Assembly (NCBI GenBank): GCA_012963775.1
Contig: DTVC01000043.1
Coordinates: 1-5,840 of the forward strand
DNA from: Candidatus Pelagibacter sp.
GTDB taxonomy: Bacteria; Pseudomonadota; Alphaproteobacteria; Pelagibacterales; Pelagibacteraceae
Length of the DNA: 5,840 nt
Direction of reading: 5' to 3'
Part shown: positions 1-5,644 of the stretch, in pieces
Layout of the letters: every line of letters starts with the position of its first letter
How positions within the stretch are numbered: position 1 is the first letter of the stretch
Notes under the pieces: model-generated
What the model saw: the letters and a program-made list of their open reading frames with translations, nothing else
Databases searched by the model: none
Told to the model about the DNA's origin: nothing
Translations under genes and position numbers: made by a program

Positions 1-292
1 ACCAAACAATAGGATTAACAAATGTTGCATGTATTAAAATGCTCAAAGATGCTGTCGATGCAAAAGCAGCAAAGACTCTGATGTGACCAACTTTAGAAAC
101 TAGATTTGGTACAATGTTTGCACCAATAGAATATCCAATAAAATATGCTGACATTAAAATACCAGTAGACAACAAAGTAAATTCTTCAATTACCGAACGA
201 ACTCCCAACAAGTTGCCCTGCAAACCAAAAGCAAGCATTATGAGTGCATAACCGGCAAATAGAGCCCAAGAATTTTTAAATAATTTATCCAT
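1..292 (-). CDS. MFS permease, N-terminal part (cut by left window edge)
   Basis: I translated this by hand from the ATG at 292; 97 codons are present and the frame stays open to the window edge. The protein starts MDKLFKNSWALFAGYALIML. It shows a first membrane helix (about residues 10-28), then a long helix containing GILMSAYFIGYSIGANIVP (about 45-63), then a short cytosolic loop VSKVGHIRVF and a third helix rich in A and S. The G-x-x-x-[AG]-x3-P helix followed by a [SA]-[KR]-V-G-H-[IR]-R-[VA]-[FL] loop is typical of MFS transporters of the YcaD-like group, so this is probably an inner-membrane secondary transporter. The substrate cannot be inferred. An in-frame stop lies upstream at 332-334 and no other ATG lies between, which fixes the start. 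There is no convincing Shine-Dalgarno. It lies 50 bp after the EamA-family gene on the same strand, so it may belong to the same transcript. Confidence 0.8.
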   Translation of the reverse strand, partial: MDKLFKNSWALFAGYALIMLAFGLQGNLLGVRSVIEEFTLLSTGILMSAYFIGYSIGANIVPNLVSKVGHIRVFAAFASTASLSILIHATFVNPIVW

Positions 293-342
293 TTTTTGAG
301 TGAGTATGCTTTCTATATATAAAACAAGTAGTTAATTTTTTA

Positions 343-1203
343 TTATGTTTTTTTTATGGCAAGTAACGAATGTATCGCTATGGTTATGATTATTACAAAA
401 CCTCCTTGAATTGTTTCTAGAGATGGCTGTTCTTTAATCACCATCCAAACCCAAAGAGGACCCAAAATAGTCTCTAGTAAAAAAAATATATTAACTTCAG
501 CGGCAGTTATAAATCTAGGTGCAATCGTGACCAGGACGAAAGGTATGGCAACACAAAGAATACACATTGCAGGAATTATATAGAGATCTGAACCTACCAA
601 AGTGAAGCTTTCAATAAAAAATAATCCAACAATAGCCACAACTAATTTTCCTATAACTGCAGATGGTACTAGATTGCGTTTTTTTGCTGATCTTATAATT
701 ACAGCTCCAGCAGCAAGTCCCACGCCTGCAACTAACCCAAGTATATCTCCTACAAAGTTTCCAATCTTCATAGAGTCATAGAAGATATAAACTACTGCAA
801 AAAAAGTGATAATGATTGCTATAGATGTATTTCTTTCGGTTTTTTCGTTTAAAAAAAATATACTAAATACAGCAGAGATCATTGGAGCAGTTGCTATCAT
901 TACCAATGTGTTTGCTACATTTGTATTTTGTATTGAAAGAACAAAGGCAATATTTGTAATTGAAAACGTTAAGACATATGCTATTCCATGAACTCCATTT
1001 CCTAATAATAATTTAAAAAAATTTAATTTGTAAACAATTAACATTCCTAGAAAAACAAAAAAAAATGGAATAGCCCCTCTATAAAATACGAGACCCCATG
1101 TTTCTATATTTGATAATCTTATAAACAACGAATCTGGAGTAATAAAAATTATTGCAACAAACGCCAATAAAGAACCTTTTTGTTGGTCAGTTAAATTTTT
1201 CAT
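343..1203 (-). CDS. EamA/DMT-family inner-membrane permease
   Basis: This is a 286-residue protein with about ten hydrophobic segments, the normal size and topology for the drug/metabolite transporter superfamily with two EamA repeats. Repeat 1 spans about residues 11-143 and carries the usual F-YRG motif (VFYRG, 39-43) and a helix rich in N, T and M near 93-110 ending in FFLNEK. Repeat 2 spans about 150-283 and ends in the family hallmark AEVNIFFLLETILGPLWVW followed by KEQPS and IQGG (235-268). Members move small metabolites or amino acids, often outward; the substrate here is unknown. The start is set at the ATG at 1203: it overlaps the upstream gshB stop as ATGA and has GGAA at 1213-1216, nine bases upstream. 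A TTG fifteen bases further up is open but overlaps that GGAA. Being the last gene of the glutathione string it could export a thiol or cysteine-related compound, but that is context only. Confidence 0.88.
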   Translation of the reverse strand: MKNLTDQQKGSLLAFVAIIFITPDSLFIRLSNIETWGLVFYRGAIPFFFVFLGMLIVYKLNFFKLLLGNGVHGIAYVLTFSITNIAFVLSIQNTNVANTLVMIATAPMISAVFSIFFLNEKTERNTSIAIIITFFAVVYIFYDSMKIGNFVGDILGLVAGVGLAAGAVIIRSAKKRNLVPSAVIGKLVVAIVGLFFIESFTLVGSDLYIIPAMCILCVAIPFVLVTIAPRFITAAEVNIFFLLETILGPLWVWMVIKEQPSLETIQGGFVIIITIAIHSLLAIKKT

Positions 1204-2123
1204 ATAAGTTCGTTCCAAAATATTTTTGCGAGGTTATTTCCAGATAATTCAAAGTGAGTTTTTAATCCAGTTGGAGAAGTAACATTGATGTCTCCATTTA
1301 ATTTTCCTGAGATGAAATCAATTCCTGCAAAAAAAATATTATTTTTTTTCAAATCTTTTCCTACAATTTTAGAAATCTTTAACTCGCTTTTACTTAAATA
1401 AGCAATTTTAGCTACTCCCCCTTTGCTCATATTGCTTAAGAAAGAGCCTTTTTGGGGAACTCTTGAAATAGCACCAACAACTTTACCATTTATAATGAAT
1501 ACACGTTTGTCACCTTTTTTAATACCAGGTAAAAATTTTTGACACATTATATGGCCATGCTTTTTAATATAATTTATTAACTGTTTTTCGTTAGTTCTTT
1601 TATTGATAAGTTTTATGTTATTGCCACCGTAGCCATGAATAGGTTTAATAATTATTTTTTTATACTTTTTTATAAATTTTTTTATAATTTTTAAATCAGA
1701 TGAAAATATTGTATTTGGCATATATTTATAAAAAATTGTGGAATATAGTTTCTCTGATACATCTCTTATTGCCCCAGGATTGTTAATTATTTTTACTCCT
1801 TTTATTTTTTCTAAAATATAAGTTGTAGTAATATACTCCATGTTAAAAGGAGGATCTTGTCTTATTAAGATATATTGAACAGTAGATAAATTTATTATCC
1901 TTTTTTTTTCAATTTTGTAAAAATCTTTATTTGAATGATTAAATTTTACAAAATTACCTTTTGCTAAAACTTTATTATTTTCAATATAAATATTTATTGG
2001 TTCATAATAAAATATTTTATATTTTCTTTTTTGGGCCTCTAATGCAAGAAAAATACTAGTATCTGTTTTTGGATTTAATTGTTTTAGGTTATTTCCTTGG
2101 ATAGCAACAATTTCATTTTTCAT
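1200..2123 (-). CDS. gshB: Glutathione synthetase
   Basis: GshB is an ATP-grasp enzyme that joins gamma-glutamylcysteine and glycine to give glutathione, with ATP hydrolysis, in the cytosol. The 307-residue product is close to the usual 315 or so. Family landmarks appear in order: substrate-side N-domain with DTSIFLALEAQKR (21-33); RQDPPFNMEYITTTYILE (88-105); NNPGAIRDVSEKLYS (114-128), matching the NKPQSLRDCNEKLF segment of E. coli GshB; the ATP-binding strand and glycine-rich loop IIIKPIHGYGGNNI (157-170); QKFLPGIKKGDKRVFIINGKVVGAISRVPQKG (195-226); and the metal- and substrate-binding end FAGIDFISGKLNGDINVTSPTG (265-286). It starts with ATG at 2123, 11 bp inside the end of gshA, and no clear Shine-Dalgarno is visible, so translation is probably coupled to gshA. 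It is strongly Lys/Ile/Asn-rich, as expected from low GC. I see no missing landmark motif. Confidence 0.96.
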   Translation of the reverse strand: MKNEIVAIQGNNLKQLNPKTDTSIFLALEAQKRKYKIFYYEPINIYIENNKVLAKGNFVKFNHSNKDFYKIEKKRIINLSTVQYILIRQDPPFNMEYITTTYILEKIKGVKIINNPGAIRDVSEKLYSTIFYKYMPNTIFSSDLKIIKKFIKKYKKIIIKPIHGYGGNNIKLINKRTNEKQLINYIKKHGHIMCQKFLPGIKKGDKRVFIINGKVVGAISRVPQKGSFLSNMSKGGVAKIAYLSKSELKISKIVGKDLKKNNIFFAGIDFISGKLNGDINVTSPTGLKTHFELSGNNLAKIFWNELI

Positions 2124-3402
2124 AGAAAAAACTTAAATTTTTATCTTTAGAAAATTTAGTCAGCATGTTTTCAGCATTTGTATCCTTGTTTAAAATAATA
2201 TTTTCTAAGTGTGATAAGAATTTCATTTCAATTGATTTATTTTGATTAATTATGTTTCTGTTTTGTAAACCTTTTTTGCCTAAATTAATAAGTATAGATG
2301 CCCACTGATAAAGATCTTTATTGTTTAATGATGCATTGAAACCAAGCTTTGGAGCATCTTTATATGCTGACAAAATATCTTTAGAATTCCAATTTTTTAC
2401 AACATCAAAAGTTTCTTCTAAGTTACCGTAAATAATTCCAGTAAGTAATGCAGGGCCAGCGCATAAACAATCCCAACCACATGCATCCATTGATCTAAAT
2501 TCGATATATTTTTTTAAACGAGTTTCAGTAAAAATAGTACTCAGATGATTAGTTAAATCTTTTTTAAAAGGTGTTCCTTGGCCTTCAATTTTTCCTTCCA
2601 TAAAATCTTTGAAAGTCTTACCATTTGAATTGAAATAGTTTTCATTTTTTTGAATAAAAAGAATAGGGTAATTAATTATAAAATCAGCATACTTTTCAAA
2701 ATCCATTTTTTCCAAAAAAATTTTTGGAAGACCTCCACGAGATGTATTTTGCCAGACATAAGATCTATAAGATAAAAATTTACTATTTTTTTTTTCAATG
2801 ATTGAAGAATTTGCAAATAAAGCAATTATTATTGGCACAATTCTATTTAAAACAAAAAATTTTTTAGAAAAATCACTTTCAGATACATAATCCAAATTAA
2901 CTTGAGTTCCGCAGGTTCTGTACATCATATCCAGGCTTAAACGACCATCTTTAGGCATTTCTTTATTCATTAATGCATATCTTTTTTTTGGATTTGACGG
3001 TATTTCATTTAATCTAGAAAAAGGATCAAATCCTGAGCTAACAATTTTAATATTTAACTTTTTAGTTACTTGTTGTAATTCAAATAAATAATTCTGAGAT
3101 TCTGAACATGATTCATGAATATTTTTTAGCTTTTCTCCTGAAAGTTCAATTTGATTACCTGGCTCTAAAGTAATGTTTTTATTTCCTTTATTTAAAGCGA
3201 TAATATTTTGTCCTTCATAAACAGGTTTCCATCCAAACTCGTATAATTCTTTAAAAATTTCGAGTATACTTTTATAATTAATTCTTCGATTATTTTTTTC
3301 GTAAAACAATAATTTTTCATGTTCAATTCCAATGCTAAGTTCATTGATCTTTTTTGATCCTGATTGAAAATAATCAATTATATTTTTTTTGTTTAAAGAC
3401 AT
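2113..3402 (-). CDS. gshA: Glutamate-cysteine ligase, alphaproteobacterial/plant type
   Basis: This enzyme makes gamma-glutamylcysteine from glutamate, cysteine and ATP, the first and usually rate-limiting step of glutathione synthesis. The 429-residue product is somewhat shorter than the roughly 450-residue members I know from alphaproteobacteria. It belongs to the GCS2 plant/proteobacterial group, not the E. coli GshA type. Landmarks are IGIEHEKLLF (24-33, acidic metal/ATP-side residues), ITLEPGNQIELSG (77-89), the strongly conserved MYRTCGTQVNLDY (160-172), RSYVWQNTSRGGLP (213-226), and the sheet-plus-loop segment IEFRSMDACGWDCLCAGPA (300-318). The start ATG at 3402 directly abuts the TAA of the upstream yyaL-like gene, and AAGGA lies in the last codons of that gene, about 13 bases upstream. 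The 3' end overlaps gshB by 11 bp. Odd point: three cysteines (308, 312, 314) sit where I recall a GG-PWRRLC sequence in other members. Confidence 0.95.
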   Translation of the reverse strand: MSLNKKNIIDYFQSGSKKINELSIGIEHEKLLFYEKNNRRINYKSILEIFKELYEFGWKPVYEGQNIIALNKGNKNITLEPGNQIELSGEKLKNIHESCSESQNYLFELQQVTKKLNIKIVSSGFDPFSRLNEIPSNPKKRYALMNKEMPKDGRLSLDMMYRTCGTQVNLDYVSESDFSKKFFVLNRIVPIIIALFANSSIIEKKNSKFLSYRSYVWQNTSRGGLPKIFLEKMDFEKYADFIINYPILFIQKNENYFNSNGKTFKDFMEGKIEGQGTPFKKDLTNHLSTIFTETRLKKYIEFRSMDACGWDCLCAGPALLTGIIYGNLEETFDVVKNWNSKDILSAYKDAPKLGFNASLNNKDLYQWASILINLGKKGLQNRNIINQNKSIEMKFLSHLENIILNKDTNAENMLTKFSKDKNLSFFYEK

Positions 3403-5355
3403 TTAAGTTAAACTTTCCTTAATATATTTATTTATATCATCAAAATTGGTTAATTTCTCAGAACATGTTTGATTTTTACAAATTATTGAGAAAAATTGGT
3501 CATTGCTTTCCTTATAAATTATTGTGGCCTTATCCAAAAAGTTTTTAATTATATTTTTTTTAAATTTATCAAGTCCGTTTAATTTTCCATGAAATGTTAA
3601 AGTAATATTTTGTTCACAAATATCTAATACTTTTAAGTAGCTGAACATCTGAGAAAAATTTGAATTTATTGATGCATGAAATGATTTGCTTAATATATCT
3701 TTTTTTTCTGACCAATTATTATCCCTTGAAATATTGAAAAGTTTATTGCAAATTAAAAGATAAAAGCTATTTCCATTGGGAATATTACTATCTGAAATAT
3801 CAATTGGATTTACAAAAAGGTCATTAGATTTTAATTTATTTTTTTGTAAGAAATTGTTTTCAGCGTTAAAGAATAAATTCCAAGCCTCATTCATTAATGA
3901 CTTACAATTTTCAAATGAACTTTTGTTATTATTTATCTCGTAGTCTGTTATTAACAATAGACAGAAGTATACATAATCTTCAAGAAAAACACTTACTCCA
4001 TTTTCATTTTTGTCATAGCAATGATAAATTTTTGATTTTAATTTTTCTTTTAGTTTATTAATTTTATTATTTGTTTTCTGATAGAGATTTTCATCATCAA
4101 GTATAATTGAAGATATTAATGTAGAATATAACCAATAACAGTTTAAATCAGTTTGAATTTTATCATCAAAAAAAGGTTTAGTTCTTTTTTTTCTTTCAGT
4201 TAATAACTTATTTTCTAATTCATTAATTTTTATATTTTCATCTAATGAAAGAGTTATTTCTTGTTTTTGAACCAAAATATTTGATCCTTCAAAGTTTCCA
4301 TTTTTACTTATCAAATATTTTTTTTTAAAAAGCTCTAGATCATCATTTAATATATTTTTTAATTCATCAAACTTCCAAATATAATACTTACCTTCTGTTC
4401 CTTCGCTATCTGCATCATATGCAGATCCAAGAAAATTATCTTTTGATACAAATTCATTATTAATAAAATTTATAGTTTGAATGAGCTTTGATATTAAATA
4501 ATTATTATTTGATTTGAGTATAAATTGGTTTAATAAATTTACATAAAGAATATTGTCATAAAGCATTTTCTCGAAATGAGGTACAACCCATTTATCATCA
4601 ACCGTATATCTTGCGATTCCTCCTTCTAGATGATCATAAATTCCTTTTGAAGAAATATTTAATAATAACTTTTCAACTGCATTGAAAAATTTATTATTTT
4701 TATTTTTGTTATAAAAATAAAAAATTGTGTCAAATATATAAAACTGTGGAAATTTGGGAGCACCTTTAAATCCACCATTTTCATTATCTAAATAATCCAT
4801 TATTCTTTCAACAAAAGGTTCTAAATCTTGTTTGAGTACAGCGGTTTTTTTATTTAATTCCTTAAAAACTAATTTCATTTGTGATTTTTGAGAGATAATT
4901 TTTTCTCTGTTTTCAGAATAAACTTGTGAAACATTTTCTAGGACCTGTTTAAAACCAGGTCTGCCATGCGATTCTGTAGGAGGAAAATATGTTCCACCTG
5001 TGAATGGAACCCCATTTTCGTCTAAAAACATAGATAATGGCCATCCACCTTGGGCACCAGTTAGTATAGTTAAGCTTTTTTGAAATACAGAATCTAGATC
5101 TGGTCTTTCTTCTCTATCAACTTTTATGTTTATAAATTTTTCATTCATTATTTTTGCTGTATCTAAATTTTCAAAACTTTCATGTGCCATAACGTGACAC
5201 CAATGACAGCTTGCATATCCAACACTTAAAAATATTGGTTTTGTTAGGTTTTTTGCCTTTTCTAATGATTTTTTACTCCAAGGCAGCCAATTAACCGGAT
5301 TGTTTTCGTGTTGTTTTAAGTAGGGGCTATTTTCATTTTTTAGTTGATTTGGCAA
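3403..5355 (-). CDS. yyaL: YyaL/DUF255 thioredoxin-fold protein with six-hairpin glycosidase-like domain
   Basis: The product has 650 residues, close to the usual 650-700 for the YyaL/SPATA20 (spermatogenesis-associated protein 20) family, which is widespread and has no settled enzymatic role. The N-terminal part (about 1-165) is a thioredoxin-like domain: NENSPYLKQHENNPVNWLPW (7-26), then SVGYASCHWCHVMAHESFEN with a CHWC redox pair at 50-53, then VDREERPDLD (79-88) and GGWPLSMFLDENGVPFTGGTYFPP (103-126). The rest is the alpha/alpha-barrel, six-hairpin glycosidase-like part, with GGFKGAPKFPQ (194-204), YDHLEGGIARYTVDDKWVVPHFEKMLYDN (240-268), SAYDADSEGTEGKYYIW (311-327), PNGNS in the C-terminal third, and the family's terminal C-x4-C (626-631). 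No signal peptide or membrane segment is visible, so it should be cytosolic. It begins with TTG, backed by AAGGAG five bases upstream. It is the first gene of the glutathione string. Confidence 0.92.
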   Translation of the reverse strand: MPNQLKNENSPYLKQHENNPVNWLPWSKKSLEKAKNLTKPIFLSVGYASCHWCHVMAHESFENLDTAKIMNEKFINIKVDREERPDLDSVFQKSLTILTGAQGGWPLSMFLDENGVPFTGGTYFPPTESHGRPGFKQVLENVSQVYSENREKIISQKSQMKLVFKELNKKTAVLKQDLEPFVERIMDYLDNENGGFKGAPKFPQFYIFDTIFYFYNKNKNNKFFNAVEKLLLNISSKGIYDHLEGGIARYTVDDKWVVPHFEKMLYDNILYVNLLNQFILKSNNNYLISKLIQTINFINNEFVSKDNFLGSAYDADSEGTEGKYYIWKFDELKNILNDDLELFKKKYLISKNGNFEGSNILVQKQEITLSLDENIKINELENKLLTERKKRTKPFFDDKIQTDLNCYWLYSTLISSIILDDENLYQKTNNKINKLKEKLKSKIYHCYDKNENGVSVFLEDYVYFCLLLITDYEINNNKSSFENCKSLMNEAWNLFFNAENNFLQKNKLKSNDLFVNPIDISDSNIPNGNSFYLLICNKLFNISRDNNWSEKKDILSKSFHASINSNFSQMFSYLKVLDICEQNITLTFHGKLNGLDKFKKNIIKNFLDKATIIYKESNDQFFSIICKNQTCSEKLTNFDDINKYIKESLT

Positions 5356-5360
5356 TTTTT

Positions 5361-5366
5361 CTCCTT
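5361..5366 (-). promoter_or_regulatory. Shine-Dalgarno deciding the TTG start of yyaL
   Basis: On the minus strand AAGGAG lies five bases before the TTG at 5355-5353. No in-frame ATG exists between this TTG and the in-frame stop at 5427-5425. The next internal Met (residue 56) would remove the conserved N-terminus and the CHWC pair. The one nearby ATG on this strand (5395-5393) is out of frame. The TTG start is therefore well supported. Confidence 0.85.
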
Positions 5367-5375
5367 CAAAAATAA

Positions 5376-5403
5376 TTGAAAAATTATTATAACATGGTAT
5401 ATT
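5376..5403 (+). promoter_or_regulatory. Promoter of the riboswitch leader and bhmT
   Basis: TTGAAA (5376-5381) and TATATT (5398-5403) are separated by 16 bases, a good sigma-70-type match. The expected start at about 5409-5411 falls at the first base of the SAM-II P1 helix, which independently supports this assignment. The element overlaps the minus-strand promoter of the glutathione string, so the two transcripts diverge from shared DNA. Confidence 0.6.
5386..5394 (-). promoter_or_regulatory. Extended -10 promoter for the yyaL-gshA-gshB string
   Basis: Read on the minus strand this is TGTTATAAT, a perfect TATAAT (5391-5386) preceded by the TGn of an extended -10 element. No good -35 hexamer sits 16-18 bases upstream, which is common for extended -10 promoters. 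The predicted start is near 5379, giving a short 5' leader of about 24 nt ending in the AAGGAG site. A second candidate on the same strand, TTGATA (5428-5423) with an 18-base spacer to TAATAT (5404-5399), would begin about 13 bases further upstream. I have not been able to test either. Confidence 0.55.
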
Positions 5404-5410
5404 ACTTATA

Positions 5411-5460
5411 AGCGCTGATTTATATCAAATTGCGGGCGCTATAGAAAATCCGCTAAAGCG
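5411..5460 (+). promoter_or_regulatory. SAM-II riboswitch aptamer
   Basis: The RNA is an H-type pseudoknot that binds S-adenosylmethionine. It begins AGCGCUGAUUUA, matching the conserved CGCUGAUUUA of SAM-II, then has UUGCGGGCGCU (5430-5440; the metX type has UUGCAAGCGCG) and ends in GCUAAAG (5452-5458). P1 is AGCGC (5411-5415) with GCGCU (5436-5440). P2, which closes the pseudoknot, is GCGG (5432-5435) with CCGC (5450-5453); relative to the metX aptamer both strands differ yet still pair, which is covariation-like support. The A-rich linker between P1 and P2 lies at 5441-5449. It sits directly downstream of a good promoter and 11 bases before a terminator hairpin, in front of a methionine-synthesis gene, all as expected for a SAM sensor acting on transcription. 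SAM-II and SAM-V share a core, so class assignment rests on the conserved 5' segment. Confidence 0.9.
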
Positions 5461-5470
5461 AATGCATCAG

Positions 5471-5497
5471 CCACTGCTTTAGCGGTGGTTTTTTTTT
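5471..5497 (+). terminator. Rho-independent terminator, expression platform of SAM-II
   Basis: CCACUGC (5471-5477) pairs with GCGGUGG (5482-5488), six Watson-Crick pairs and one G-U, around a UUUA loop, followed at once by nine T (5489-5497). The 5450-5459 segment CCGCUAAAGC is perfectly complementary to 5476-5485 GCUUUAGCGG. That pairing would destroy the terminator and so forms a 10-bp antiterminator. Its left arm contains the P2 strand of the SAM-II aptamer, so SAM binding should free the terminator and stop transcription before bhmT. Confidence 0.9.
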
Positions 5498-5514
5498 ACC
5501 TACAGTATTAAAAA

Positions 5515-5561
5515 ACCGGGTATTTGAACCATATTGTGCACCCTGCATTTGCTAAAGCACT
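5515..5561 (+). promoter_or_regulatory. SAM-V riboswitch aptamer
   Basis: The second aptamer in the leader has the SAM-II-like core of SAM-V: GGGUAUUUGAACC (5518-5530), UUG then GCACCC (5534-5543), and UUUGCUAAAGC (5548-5558). P1 is GGG(U) 5518-5521 with (A)CCC 5540-5543. P2 of the pseudoknot would use GC(A) at 5538-5540 with (U)GC at 5550-5552, directly before the conserved UAAAG. An alternative, GUGC (5536-5539) with GCAC (5557-5560), is also perfect. A Shine-Dalgarno (AAGGAG, 5565-5570) follows five bases after the GCAC segment, the usual place for translational control by this class. SAM-V downstream of SAM-II is an arrangement described for SAR11 bhmT leaders. Compared with the common UUGCACCC form this copy carries two extra bases (UUGUGCACCC), so the exact P2 register is uncertain. 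Confidence 0.83.
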
Positions 5562-5566
5562 AAAAA

Positions 5567-5619
5567 GGAGAAAGAAGTTCAATGAAATACCCTCTTTTTT
5601 CATTGGTCTTCTTCTCTCC
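5567..5619 (+). promoter_or_regulatory. Long stem-loop between SAM-V and bhmT
   Basis: Strand 5567-5577 (GGAGAAAGAAG) pairs completely with 5608-5619 (CUUCUUCUCUCC) if C5614 is bulged. After a small internal loop (U5578-U5579 against G5606-U5607), 5580-5587 (CAAUGAAA) pairs perfectly with 5598-5605 (UUUCAUUG). The total is 19 pairs around a 10-nt loop. It buries the leader-ORF Shine-Dalgarno and ATG, while leaving the bhmT GGAGG (5629-5633) outside the stem. No T-tract follows, so it is not a terminator. The same UCUCC (5615-5619) can alternatively pair with the bhmT Shine-Dalgarno. Confidence 0.65.
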
Positions 5620-5644
5620 AAGTATTTTGGAGGAACATGAGTAA
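5582..5644 (+). CDS. Putative 20-residue leader peptide overlapping the bhmT start
   Basis: An ATG at 5582 opens a 20-codon frame (begins MKYPLFSLVFF, ends ILEEHE) that stops with TAA at 5642-5644. This is eight bases into bhmT (ATGAGTAA), so its end overlaps the bhmT start in another frame. A good Shine-Dalgarno, AAGGAG (5565-5570), lies 11 bases upstream and immediately follows the SAM-V aptamer. The peptide is hydrophobic and Phe/Ser-rich, with no Met or Cys run that would suggest an amino-acid attenuator. Its likely value, if translated, would be coupling: SAM-V would gate this start site and terminating ribosomes would hand over to bhmT. Its start codon also lies in the stem of a long hairpin. 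No homology is claimed and it may be a chance frame. Confidence 0.4.
   Translation: MKYPLFSLVFFSPSILEEHE
5629..5633 (+). promoter_or_regulatory. Shine-Dalgarno of bhmT
   Basis: GGAGG lies three bases before the ATG at 5637, slightly close but strong. It is complementary to UCUCC at 5615-5619 across a 9-nt loop (four Watson-Crick pairs and one U-G), giving a possible sequestering hairpin that competes with the longer 5567-5619 stem-loop. Confidence 0.7.

Noticed and set aside
293..342. Terminator between the EamA and MFS genes
   Set aside because: No inverted repeat followed by T on the minus strand is visible; only an A/T-rich stretch with a weak TATATA.
806..991. 61-codon open frame on the plus strand
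   Set aside because: It lies wholly opposite the EamA permease gene, has no Shine-Dalgarno or recognisable motif, and is explained by the antisense of a hydrophobic gene.
1204..1218. TTG start five codons upstream for the EamA permease
   Set aside because: The TTG overlaps the GGAA that serves the ATG at 1203, and the ATGA overlap with gshB is the typical coupling geometry.
3192..3377. 61-codon open frame on the minus strand
   Set aside because: It is a different frame inside gshA, whose conserved motifs cover the same DNA.
5410..5497. Free-standing small RNA ending in the 5471-5497 terminator
   Set aside because: The sequence matches a SAM-II aptamer and a bhmT gene lies downstream. The short terminated RNA is better seen as the off-state product of the riboswitch, though it would accumulate.
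5411..5560. Glycine riboswitch, which SAR11 also uses in tandem form
   Set aside because: The glycine aptamer signatures are missing, while the GCUGAUUUA and GCUAAAG cores of SAM-II/SAM-V are present twice.
5567..5628. Second intrinsic terminator before bhmT
   Set aside because: The stem is long but A/U- and bulge-containing, and is followed by AAGUAUUUU, not a continuous T-tract.
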